Shown here: piece after piece, positions 1 to 6,150 of the stretch
Position numbering within the stretch: position 1 is the first letter of the stretch
Layout of the letters: each line of letters opens with the position of its first letter
Assembly (NCBI GenBank): GCA_041486365.1
Contig: JBGPLH010000076.1
Location: 1-11,235 of the forward strand
Length of the DNA stretch: 11,235 bases
Reading direction: 5' to 3'
Source of the DNA: JBGPLH01 sp041486365 [NCBI: Thermodesulfobacteriota bacterium]
GTDB taxonomy: Bacteria > JAUYMQ01
Notes under the pieces: generated by a model
Database searches by the model: none
Seen by the model: only the letters and a program-made list of their open reading frames with translations
What the model was told of the DNA's origin: nothing
Program-made: the position numbers and the translations under genes

Positions 1-1
1 C

Positions 2-754
2 TTCCTGAGCAACACCACCATCGGCGCGGTCGTCAAGACGCTCAGCACGAGCCTCTGGCTCACCCAGACCACCCCGCCCTTCGGCCATGCTCAGGTAAGC
101 CTGAAGGCTGGCGGCGCGGGCGCCGGCGAGACCAGCGTCTGCGGCAACGGTCTCGTGTACCAGGACCTGATCACGGACCTGTGCGTGGACGGCCTGGCGG
201 CCGGTGGTAACTTCACCATCCCAAGCCAGAAGACGGTTTCTCACGTCTACACGCTCTCCTGCATCGGCGCCAGCAAGTGCAACGGCCCCGATTGCTACAT
301 CCAGAACGTGATCATCCCGGCTGCGGTGGCTGCGAACGCGAACACCAAGGCCGTCCAGATCCTCGCGGCGTCGTCGATCCTTCCGGCGAATGCCCCGGGA
401 ACCCTGGCGAACGCGTCGGTCGACTCCCTGCTGTTCATGTACACCACCCAGGAGATCGACTTCGATGGCGACGGGAATCCGGATTGCAGCGATCCGTGTC
501 CCATGGACGCGGCTGACGGCTGCGTCACTGATCAGTTCACCGGCCTGCCCTGCGTACCGGCGGGCACGGTGTTCTGCGCCGATACCAACGGCGCGCTCGG
601 GTGCTTCCCGGCGTATCAGTGCAACGTGAAGGGCGACCTGAACAACGACTGTCTGTCGGACAATACCGACGCCGGCCTGCTGCTCGGGACGAATGTCGGA
701 GGCGGAACGTCGATCTTCAACACGGGCCTCTCCGTTGGCCCCTTCGATCCGTGA
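2..754 (+). CDS. Secreted Cys-rich protein with Asp-rich calcium-type motifs, 3' part only
   Basis: The reading frame is open from the window edge, so the 5' end is missing; 250 residues are visible, ending at TGA 752-754. The GTG at 155 lies inside the open frame and is not needed as a start. The chain is rich in paired cysteines, small residues, Asn and Thr, as in exported proteins. Around visible residues 153-168 it reads DFDGDGNPDCSDPCPMD, matching the thrombospondin type 3 pattern DxDxDGxxDxxDxC, known to bind calcium. Around residues 210-222 it reads GDLNNDCLSDNTD, matching the D-x-N-x-D...D pattern of one half of a type I dockerin. There is no PEP-CTERM or LPXTG tail. A calcium-stabilised extracellular protein is an inference; the missing N-terminus could hold the main domain. 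The gene is followed by a long hairpin at 777-805. Confidence 0.75.
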   Translation, partial: FLSNTTIGAVVKTLSTSLWLTQTTPPFGHAQVSLKAGGAGAGETSVCGNGLVYQDLITDLCVDGLAAGGNFTIPSQKTVSHVYTLSCIGASKCNGPDCYIQNVIIPAAVAANANTKAVQILAASSILPANAPGTLANASVDSLLFMYTTQEIDFDGDGNPDCSDPCPMDAADGCVTDQFTGLPCVPAGTVFCADTNGALGCFPAYQCNVKGDLNNDCLSDNTDAGLLLGTNVGGGTSIFNTGLSVGPFDP

Positions 755-776
755 TGCACGTCTGAACGTGTCTCCA

Positions 777-805
777 GGGGGACGGCCCCTCGCGGGCCGT
801 CCCCC
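777..805 (+). terminator. GC-rich 12-bp perfect hairpin after the first gene
   Basis: Bases 777-788 pair perfectly with 794-805 around a 5-nt loop (CTCGC), starting 22 nt after the TGA. No T-tract follows the stem, so it is not a canonical Rho-independent terminator. It may be a U-less terminator or a 3'-end mRNA-stabilising hairpin. Its inner arm ACGGCCC/GGGCCGT recurs in the hairpin at 6071-6106. Confidence 0.55.
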
Positions 806-879
806 GAAGGCACGGCGGGTCTTTGGCTCTTGGGTCATCCGCGCACTTTGATTTCAAGGGTCATCGGATAGTACGTACG

Positions 880-895
880 TGGTACCAGGCTTGTA
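880..895 (+). promoter_or_regulatory. Possible sigma-54-like promoter before the first PEP-CTERM gene
   Basis: The stretch TGGTACCAGGCTTGTA lines up with the sigma-54 pattern TGGCACG-N4-TTGCW: TGG and AC on the -24 side and TTG on the -12 side are at the right spacing. However, the normally invariant -12 GC reads GT (893-894). It lies 43 nt before the ATG at 938 and next to the palindrome GTACGTAC (871-878). No convincing -35/-10 pair was found here. The -12 mismatch keeps confidence low. Confidence 0.27.
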
Positions 896-937
896 GGCTT
901 CTCACTCTGCGATTTACGTTCACTAAGGAGAAACAGG

Positions 938-1627
938 ATGAAACTCAGGAACCTTCTCATCGCCTCACTCGTGGTGTTAGGCCTCGTGGCCCTCACCGCG
1001 GGCCAGGCGAGCGCAGCGGCTCTCGGCATCAACGTCGAAGTCTTCAAGAACGGCATTTCCCAGGGGACGGCCTTCGGCGGCGCGAGCACGAGCACGGACA
1101 CACCGCTCGTCGTGTATGCCACGACCGGCGACACCCTCCGGTTCGTTGTCATGCTGAGTTCGAATCCCGCCAACAACACCCAGTCTTACTCCACGCTACT
1201 CCCCAGCCTGGACGCCAACAACTCGTTGGGCGGTGCGGCTGAGATGAGGTTCGTGACCGGAAGCGGCGTTGACCTGTCGGGGCTCGGTTTCGTGACCGTG
1301 GGCTCCAACCCGAACCTGCAGTTGAACGATGCGACCCCCACGGCCGGCAACGCGAACAGCATTGCTACGGGCACCGCGGACATCGTCAACCTGTACCGGG
1401 TGGACTACATCGTGCAGACCGTGGTGAGCGACGGTCTCCGGGACTTCAACGCCGTGCTGACGGGCTACCTTTCCAGCCCCTCAGGGGACACGATCGACGG
1501 GGCCACGGATTCGGCCAGCGTGAATATCGAGTCGCCGGTGACCGTTCCTGAGCCCGCTTCGCTGCTCCTCCTCGGGAGCGGTCTTGTCGGCCTCGTGGGC
1601 TACGGCCGGAAGAAGCTCCGAAAGTAA
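938..1627 (+). CDS. PEP-CTERM sorting-domain surface protein, first of a paralog pair
   Basis: This is a 229-residue exported protein. The ATG at 938 has an AAGGAG ribosome site at 925-930, 7 nt upstream. Residues 1-26 form a signal peptide with a basic start, a hydrophobic core and an ASA cleavage motif. The mature core (about 29-195) is Gly/Ser/Asn/Thr-rich and beta-like, without cysteines. The tail is a textbook PEP-CTERM signal: VPEP at 203-206, a hydrophobic segment to about 221, then a basic end (RKKLRK). In known systems the tail is recognised and cut by an exosortase, and the proteins are surface-displayed or associated with exopolysaccharide or floc. The core is about 84% identical to the protein at 2166-2855 (hand count). 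The core's molecular role is not recognised. Confidence 0.93.
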   Translation: MKLRNLLIASLVVLGLVALTAGQASAAALGINVEVFKNGISQGTAFGGASTSTDTPLVVYATTGDTLRFVVMLSSNPANNTQSYSTLLPSLDANNSLGGAAEMRFVTGSGVDLSGLGFVTVGSNPNLQLNDATPTAGNANSIATGTADIVNLYRVDYIVQTVVSDGLRDFNAVLTGYLSSPSGDTIDGATDSASVNIESPVTVPEPASLLLLGSGLVGLVGYGRKKLRK

Positions 1628-1634
1628 AGCACTC

Positions 1635-1692
1635 ACACCACCGGGGGATGTTATCCCCTTGGTGTCTCTAAAGTGTCTCCAAAGTAACTTTG
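1635..1692 (+). repeat. 3' UTR hairpin, 11-bp tandem pair and short inverted repeat
   Basis: Eight bases after the stop of the first PEP-CTERM gene, ACACCA (1635-1640) pairs with TGGTGT (1660-1665) and GGGGAT (1644-1649) with ATCCCC (1653-1658), giving a two-part stem. From 1662, GTGTCTCTAAA is followed directly by GTGTCTCCAAA (to 1683), an 11-bp tandem pair with one mismatch. CAAAGT-A-ACTTTG at 1680-1692 is an inverted repeat. These all precede the real terminator at 1701. The hairpin could protect the transcript 3' end; that is inference. Confidence 0.5.
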
Positions 1693-1700
1693 CAAATGGG

Positions 1701-1732
1701 CAAGGCGCCTTCACGGGCGCCTTGTCTTTTTT
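1701..1732 (+). terminator. Rho-independent terminator of the first PEP-CTERM gene
   Basis: CAAGGCGCC (1701-1709) pairs perfectly with GGCGCCTTG (1716-1724) around a 6-nt loop, followed by TCTTTTTT (1725-1732). This is canonical and ends the 938-1627 transcript, so the second PEP-CTERM gene most likely has its own promoter. Confidence 0.9.
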
Positions 1733-1895
1733 CATGTCCTGTCTTCGCCTGAGGCCGGCCATCCAATGAGTTTTCAAAGGTTTTTCGCCCGGATCCCGCT
1801 CCATTTGCCCGCCCCGATCGGGTCCCGCTCAAGTTTCCTTTCCCTGCACCCGAACAGGAGTGCCGAGTCGCGGACGCGAGGCCGGAGGGGCCTTG

Positions 1896-1985
1896 CGTGT
1901 CGCAACCCGGCGTGTCGCAACCCGGCGCGTCGCAACCCGGCGCGTCGCAACCCGGCGTGTCGCAACCCGGCGTGTCGCAACCCTG
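1896..1985. repeat. Six-unit 15-bp tandem repeat array
   Basis: Six head-to-tail copies of CGYGTCGCAACCCGG start at 1896, 1911, 1926, 1941, 1956 and 1971. The third base runs T,T,C,C,T,T, the only difference among the first five units; the sixth also ends in CTG instead of CGG. The period is a multiple of 3, so every frame on both strands is a five-residue repeat (for example RVATR), which creates apparent reading frames without supporting a gene. The array ends 9 bp before a possible promoter at 1995-2010. A slippage-prone spacer or a protein-binding array are both possible. Confidence 0.93.
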
Positions 1986-1994
1986 AGGATGGCG

Positions 1995-2010
1995 CGGCCG
2001 CTTTTTTGCA
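1995..2010 (+). promoter_or_regulatory. Possible sigma-54-like promoter before the second PEP-CTERM gene
   Basis: GG at 1996-1997 and GC at 2008-2009 are separated by exactly 10 bp, and the -12 side is a good TTTTTTGCA. The -24 side is weak (CGGCCGC against TGGCACG). It would give a leader of about 145 nt before the ATG at 2166. GG-N10-GC is common by chance in GC-rich DNA, so only the T-run plus TTGCA adds weight. Confidence 0.3.
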
Positions 2011-2099
2011 CCCGGGTGACACTATCTGTTTCCGGCGCCACTAACGCTATTGAGAGACACGGGATGCCGGGCCGGACCGGCGTACTCCCTGTAACACCC

Positions 2100-2123
2100 G
2101 GTGGGCGATGAACCGCCCTCACC
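2100..2123 (+). other. Leader hairpin upstream of the second PEP-CTERM gene
   Basis: GGTGGGCG (2100-2107) pairs with CGCCC-T-CACC (2114-2123) around a 6-nt loop, with a single bulged T. It sits 42 nt before the start codon and does not cover the ribosome site. Another short stem, GCCGG/CCGGC, lies at 2066-2081. No known riboswitch class is recognised; these may be incidental GC structure. Confidence 0.3.
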
Positions 2124-2152
2124 CGGCTTCCCCTTCGCGTGGAGCCAAGTTC

Positions 2153-2159
2153 GGAGGAG
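2153..2159 (+). promoter_or_regulatory. Ribosome binding site deciding the start of the second PEP-CTERM gene
   Basis: GGAGGAG lies 6 nt before the ATG at 2166. The in-frame GTG at 2139 is upstream of this site and the ATG at 2160 abuts it, so neither can use it. Only 2166 gives normal spacing and a signal peptide that begins at residue 1. Confidence 0.85.
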
Positions 2160-2165
2160 ATGGAC

Positions 2166-2855
2166 ATGAATTCTCGGAAATTACGCCTTTCAGCGGTTCT
2201 TGCCCTCGCGGCCTGCCTCGTCCTGGGCGCGGCCGATCGGGCGGGCGCAGTGGCTGTCGGCATCAACGTCGAAGTCTTCAAGAACGGCGTCTCCCAGGGG
2301 ACGGCCTTCGGCGGGGCGAGCACGGACTCGGACACGCCCCTCATCGTGACGGCTACCACCGGGGACACCCTCCGGTTCGTTGTCATGCTGAACTCGAATC
2401 CCGCCAACGACAGCCAATCTTACTCCACACTACTCCCCAACCTGGACGCCAACAACTCGTTGGGCGGTGCGGCTGAGATGAAGTTCGTGACCGGAAGCGG
2501 CGTCGAGCTGTCGGGGCTCGGTTTCGTGACCATAAACGCCTTCCCGAACAACCAGTTGAACGACGCGACCCCGACGAACGGCAACGCGAACACCGTTGCG
2601 ACGCTCACCGCGAACGCCGTCAACCTGTATCGGGTGGACTACATCATGCAGACCGTGGTGACCGACGGTCTCAGGGACTTCAACGTCGTGCTCACGGGCT
2701 ACCTTTCCAGCCCCTCAGGGGACACGATCGACGCGGCCACGGATTCGGCCAGCGTGCGCGTGGATAGCGGGGCGCCGGTGCCGGAGCCCTCGACGCTCTT
2801 CCTGCTCGGCAGCGGCCTGGCCGCCTTGGCCGGAATGGTGCGACGCAGGCGCTGA
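2166..2855 (+). CDS. PEP-CTERM sorting-domain surface protein, second of a paralog pair
   Basis: This 229-residue exported protein has exactly the length of its upstream paralog. The start at 2166 is set by GGAGGAG at 2153-2159. Residues 1-28 are a signal peptide (basic MNSRKLR start, AGA cleavage motif). The mature core matches the paralog from GINVEVFKNG to the ATDSASV segment with about 26 changes in 166 positions, mostly conservative. The tail has VPEP (205-208), a hydrophobic stretch and a final RRRR: a PEP-CTERM exosortase signal. The signal peptide is two residues longer and the tail two shorter, so the ends diverged while the core stayed. It is probably an exosortase-processed surface or matrix protein, possibly varied in dose or timing relative to its sister. 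A strong terminator follows at 2879-2914. Confidence 0.93.
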   Translation: MNSRKLRLSAVLALAACLVLGAADRAGAVAVGINVEVFKNGVSQGTAFGGASTDSDTPLIVTATTGDTLRFVVMLNSNPANDSQSYSTLLPNLDANNSLGGAAEMKFVTGSGVELSGLGFVTINAFPNNQLNDATPTNGNANTVATLTANAVNLYRVDYIMQTVVTDGLRDFNVVLTGYLSSPSGDTIDAATDSASVRVDSGAPVPEPSTLFLLGSGLAALAGMVRRRR

Positions 2856-2878
2856 GCGACCTGGACAATCGGAATGAA

Positions 2879-2914
2879 GAAAGGGCGCTCCACACGGGGC
2901 GCCCTTTCCTTTTT
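2879..2914. terminator. Rho-independent terminator, probably bidirectional
   Basis: GAAAGGGCGC (2879-2888) pairs perfectly with GCGCCCTTTC (2899-2908) around a 10-nt loop, followed on the + strand by CTTTTT. Read on the - strand, the stem is followed by the pyrimidine-rich TTCATTCC, a weaker tract. It lies between the ends of convergent genes (2855 and 2939) and could serve both. Confidence 0.88.
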
Positions 2915-2938
2915 CCGGCGGCGTCATGCCCGCCCACC

Positions 2939-4927
2939 TCAACGGGGCCCGGCCCTCCCCTTCCCCGCCTCCGGCGCATCGAGCAGCGCGCGCAGGCGCC
3001 CCGCCTCGGGCGCGTCGGGCCGGAGCGAGAGCGCCGCCCGGAGATGGCGGAGCGCCTCTTCGCGAGGGGCGCCGGTGCGCAATCCGCAGAGCGCCGCCTC
3101 CCGGTGGGCCTCGTAGAACGAGGGGCGCAGCCCGGCCGCCCGATCGAAGGCCATGCAGGCCTCCCGCCCCCGTTCGAGGCGCTCGAGCGACAGGCCGAGG
3201 TTGAAGAGGGCCTCCGGGAAGTCCGGCTGGTACTCGAGAGCCCGCCGGTAGCGCACCTCCGCCTCCTTGTAGCGCCCCTCCGCGAAGTCCTCGACACCGA
3301 TGTAGAAGTGGACGAAGCCGTAGGTGTGGCGCGTCCCCGGGTTCCAGGGGGGAGGCTCCGGCGCGGCCGCGAGACCCCGGCGGAAGGCTTCCGCGGCCGC
3401 CTTCATGTCTCCGGTGCGCACCTCGATGAACCCGATGTTGAAGAACCCCTTCTCGTAGCGTGGCTGCAGTCTGACGGCCTCGCGGTACTCCGCCAGCGAC
3501 CTCGCCGACTCTCCCCTCTGGAAGTACACGTCCCCCAGGCTCCCCCGGGCGATGTGCGAGTGCGGCGCCTTACGGACCGAGTCGAGCCACAGCCGCTCGG
3601 GATCCCCCCAGAGGCCGATGCGCTGATGCGAGAGCAAGGCGAAGAACGCCGCGACGGCTGCCAGCGCCGCCGCCGCGATCCGGTGCCTGGCTCTGGCTGT
3701 CGCCGGGAATCGCCCGAGCAGGAGTCCCGCCAGGCCGCCCAGGGCGAGGCTCGGAAGATAGAGCCAGCGGTCGGCCCGCAGGATCGTGAGCGGGAGCACG
3801 TTGGAGACGGGCCCCAGCGACACGAAGAACCAGAGGGACCAGAAAGCCGCCCGGGGCGCCCGGCGGAGCGCCCAGCCCGTGGCGGCCGCGAGGGCCGCCA
3901 GGAACGCCGACGGGATGAGGAATCCGGATCGCGCGGCGCTCTGGAGCATCTCCGGGTAGTAGGCGTTGTTCAGCTCCGTGGGCAGGAAGAGCGTGCGCGC
4001 GTACTCGGCGAACACGCCCGGCATCGTGAGCAGGATGGGCCCGCGCGGCTCGTCGGAGTGGAGAGCGCCGGCCCCCTGCTGAGCCCAGAGGGTGGCGAAG
4101 CCCGCGGCGAGCGCCAGCAGGAACCAGGGAGCCAGCTCGGCGTAACGTCCCGTCCGCCGGGGGCGGGGATCGGCCAGCACTTCGTGAAGAACGAGGAGCA
4201 CGGGCAGCACGACGCCCAGGCTCTTCGTGAGGAGCGAGAGCAGGTACAGGACCAGCGACGCGAGGTAGGCGCCCGTGGGCCAGCCGGACCGGACCCCCTC
4301 CGGCGTCCGGTCGCGGTGGCGGAGGTACAGCAGGAGTGAGGGCAGGAGGAAGGCCATCGCCAGCGTGCTCTTGCGCTCGCTCGCCCAGGCGACCGACTCG
4401 ACCTGCGACGGGTGGAAGGCGAACAGAAGCGCGCCCAGGAGCGCCGGAAGCCCGGGACCCACGAGCCGCCTGAGGAGGAAGAACGCCGCCACGGCCGATC
4501 CGGCGTGCAGCGTCGCATCCGTCAGGTGGAAGTCGCCGGGCCGGAGACCGCCGCGGAAGGAGACATTCAGCGCGTAGGACAGCAGGTGAAGCGGGGCGTA
4601 GTTGCCGAAGTAAGGCTCGGTGAACCAGCGGCGCGCGTTCTCCCAGGTGAGCGCGCGGATCATCGGGTTGTCGACGATGTAGAAGTCGTCGTCCCAGTTC
4701 AGGAACGGATGGCTCCCCACGCCGTCCCACACTCCCGGCACGCCGGTGTACAGGATCAGGGTGGCCAGGAAGACAAGGAGCGCCTCGAGCCGGTCGATGA
4801 GGCGCCTGCGCCGCTCCTCGCGCAGGGAGGACAGGCCGCCCGCGGGGGCCCGGGGCGCCGCTTCCCGCGCGGCATCCGCGCGCCCGCTTCCCCCGGGGGT
4901 TCCCATCGATCTCGCCGGGCCTCTCAC
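2939..4927 (-). CDS. TMTC/DUF1736-like multi-spanning membrane protein with C-terminal TPRs
   Basis: This 662-residue protein probably combines a GT-C-type glycosyltransferase membrane domain with a TPR domain. After a basic, Ala/Pro-rich start, the first membrane helix is about 48-62. NWDDDFYIVDNP (77-88) is the loop with clustered acids typical of GT-C/TMTC-like proteins, and HPSQVESVAW...ERK (172-185) and DRWLYLP (386-392) are further family hallmarks. Roughly ten hydrophobic helices run to about 432. TPR-like helix pairs follow at about 458-640 (for example SLAEYREAVRLQP and EALFNLGLSLERL). Relatives of this architecture are linked to transfer of sugars, in eukaryotes O-mannose, to exported proteins; the substrate here is unknown. 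The GTG start overlaps the methyltransferase stop by 4 nt (GTGA), implying coupling. An ATG at 4906 is an alternative start; neither has a strong ribosome site. Confidence 0.85.
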   Translation of the reverse strand: MRGPARSMGTPGGSGRADAAREAAPRAPAGGLSSLREERRRRLIDRLEALLVFLATLILYTGVPGVWDGVGSHPFLNWDDDFYIVDNPMIRALTWENARRWFTEPYFGNYAPLHLLSYALNVSFRGGLRPGDFHLTDATLHAGSAVAAFFLLRRLVGPGLPALLGALLFAFHPSQVESVAWASERKSTLAMAFLLPSLLLYLRHRDRTPEGVRSGWPTGAYLASLVLYLLSLLTKSLGVVLPVLLVLHEVLADPRPRRTGRYAELAPWFLLALAAGFATLWAQQGAGALHSDEPRGPILLTMPGVFAEYARTLFLPTELNNAYYPEMLQSAARSGFLIPSAFLAALAAATGWALRRAPRAAFWSLWFFVSLGPVSNVLPLTILRADRWLYLPSLALGGLAGLLLGRFPATARARHRIAAAALAAVAAFFALLSHQRIGLWGDPERLWLDSVRKAPHSHIARGSLGDVYFQRGESARSLAEYREAVRLQPRYEKGFFNIGFIEVRTGDMKAAAEAFRRGLAAAPEPPPWNPGTRHTYGFVHFYIGVEDFAEGRYKEAEVRYRRALEYQPDFPEALFNLGLSLERLERGREACMAFDRAAGLRPSFYEAHREAALCGLRTGAPREEALRHLRAALSLRPDAPEAGRLRALLDAPEAGKGRAGPR

Positions 4928-5976
4928 CGCCCCGCCGCGCGGGCCGCGGGCCGGGCGCTGGAGTCGGGTTCCCGGCCGGACGACCCGCCCGCGCCCACCT
5001 CTCCACCCGCCGAGGCCCAGACCTCGATGGTGCCTCCACGGCCCGCCATGGACTCGAGCGTGGCAAGCACCACGGCGATGGGCATTCCCAGCGCGAAGGC
5101 GGCCCGGAGCAGGAGGCGTCCCGCGAAGGTGGTGTTCCGCCCGGTGCCCTTGAGGATCTCGTAGAGCTGGTTCCCTTCTTCTCCCCTCGCCCCGAGGTTC
5201 ATCGCGCTCTGCAAGAGTCCGAACGGGTTCTGCTCGAGGGAGTAATGGGTGATACGCGTCACCAGGAAGCCGCTCCGGACCAGCAGCGCCGCGAGAGAGC
5301 CCGGGGTGAAGTGGAAAAGATGACGGGGAAGATCGAGGTGGAACCAGCGCCCACGGGACCAGCGGGCCTGGAAGCTGTCGAGGTTGGGGACGGCGATCAC
5401 GAGCCGCCCGCCGGGCTTGAGGGCGCGCCTCGCGGCGAGCAACGAGGCCGCCGGATCGTGCAGATGCTCGAGCACGTGCCAGTAGACGCAGAGGTCGAAG
5501 TGCGCCGCGGGAAGTTCCACGTCGGTGAGATCGCCGGCCAGGATCTCCGCGCCGGCGGCCGCCGCGCCGGCCCGCGGGTTATCGGCCTGCCGCTCGGTTC
5601 CCACGCCTTCGCAGCCGAGCGCCGCAAAGGCGGCCAGGAGCCGGCCGTCGCCGCAACCGACGTCGAGCACGCGGGCCCCCGCCGACAGGCCATCGACGAG
5701 TCGTGACGCCCGGCCTCGCGCGAGCCGATCGCGCATCGCCTCGATCAAGGGCTCGAACTTCGCGCTCGCTCCGCCGTAGTAGTCCCGCGCGTAGAACGGG
5801 GCCGTCTCCTCCCGATCGGGTTGCGGGTCGAGATACCCGAGCCCGCAGTCCGGGCAGCGAACGAGACGGAGCGTCCCCAGGGTCGGCGCTTCCTGCTCGA
5901 TCCAGAGGGGCGCGTCCTTCCGATCACAGACCGGACAGGCGATGGGTCGCATGGGCGGCATTGTACCCGGACTCAT
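4924..5976 (-). CDS. Class I SAM-dependent methyltransferase with N-terminal zinc ribbon
   Basis: This 350-residue protein has CPVC (14-17) and CPDC (41-44), two knuckles of a small zinc ribbon, followed by a Rossmann-fold methyltransferase. SAM motif I is VLDVGCGDG (103-111); the acidic GDLTDVELP segment (148-156), HVLEHLHDP (167-175) and LKPGGRLVIAVPN (186-198) match the Methyltransf_23-type fold. A conserved LDLPRHLFHFTPGSL-like block (214-228) is typical of this family. The C-terminus has a hydrophobic stretch (288-308), then a Gly/Ala/Arg-rich tail of about 30 residues that looks disordered. Such enzymes are frequent in glycan or lipid-glycan loci, but the acceptor cannot be read from sequence. 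It is first in a two-gene unit with the TMTC-like gene. ATGs at 5961 and 5952 are alternative starts; the Shine-Dalgarno sequence is poor (AAAGGG, 1 nt from the first ATG). Confidence 0.88.
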   Translation of the reverse strand: MSPGTMPPMRPIACPVCDRKDAPLWIEQEAPTLGTLRLVRCPDCGLGYLDPQPDREETAPFYARDYYGGASAKFEPLIEAMRDRLARGRASRLVDGLSAGARVLDVGCGDGRLLAAFAALGCEGVGTERQADNPRAGAAAAGAEILAGDLTDVELPAAHFDLCVYWHVLEHLHDPAASLLAARRALKPGGRLVIAVPNLDSFQARWSRGRWFHLDLPRHLFHFTPGSLAALLVRSGFLVTRITHYSLEQNPFGLLQSAMNLGARGEEGNQLYEILKGTGRNTTFAGRLLLRAAFALGMPIAVVLATLESMAGRGGTIEVWASAGGEVGAGGSSGREPDSSARPAARAAGR

Positions 5977-6070
5977 GCCCTTTCGCGCCCCCGCGCGCGC
6001 ACGGAGGGAGCCTTCGAGCGCGCGGCCGACGGCCCGGCGGCACGGTCCGCGCGCGGGCTGCCGTTGAGCA

Positions 6071-6106
6071 CGACGGCCCGTCCCCCGGGGAGGAGACGGG
6101 CCGTCG
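6071..6106 (-). terminator. 12-bp perfect GC hairpin after the giant repeat-protein gene
   Basis: CGACGGCCCGTC (6071-6082) pairs perfectly with GACGGGCCGTCG (6095-6106) around a 12-nt C/G/A-rich loop. It lies 45 nt beyond the TAA at 6151-6153. No T-run follows on the - strand, so it is a hairpin-only terminator or a stabiliser. The rest of the 174-nt gap to the methyltransferase start holds only GC-rich sequence and no clear promoter. Confidence 0.55.
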
Positions 6107-6150
6107 ACCCTGGTGTCCGGCGTCCGGCCCCTGGGCGCGGGCCGGCGCGG

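Noticed and set aside
155-754. GTG 155 as start of the first gene
   Set aside because: The frame is open back to base 2 with similar composition and Cys-containing sequence, no ribosome site precedes the GTG, and the product would lack a signal peptide.
1896-1985. CRISPR array
   Set aside because: Units are contiguous 15-mers with no spacers, and there are no cas genes.
2139-2165. GTG 2139 or ATG 2160 as start of the second PEP-CTERM protein
   Set aside because: Both precede or touch the GGAGGAG site; they would add acidic residues before the signal peptide, and ATG 2166 gives the same length as the paralog.
1766-2407. Small frames on both strands running through the 15-bp array (RVATR or CRNPA repeats)
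   Set aside because: The period is a multiple of three, so all frames stay open automatically; there is no ribosome site and the frames run into the real PEP-CTERM gene.
938-2855. A cohesin-like fold for the PEP-CTERM cores, partnering the dockerin-like motif in the first gene
   Set aside because: The phrase ATTGDTLRFVVML recalls cohesin-like beta domains, but the resemblance is too short to support a call without a profile search.
3044-5164. Long + strand frames opposite the TPR protein and methyltransferase
   Set aside because: Arg/Glu/Gly-rich translations with no motif; the opposite strand has clear GT-C, TPR and SAM-binding motifs.
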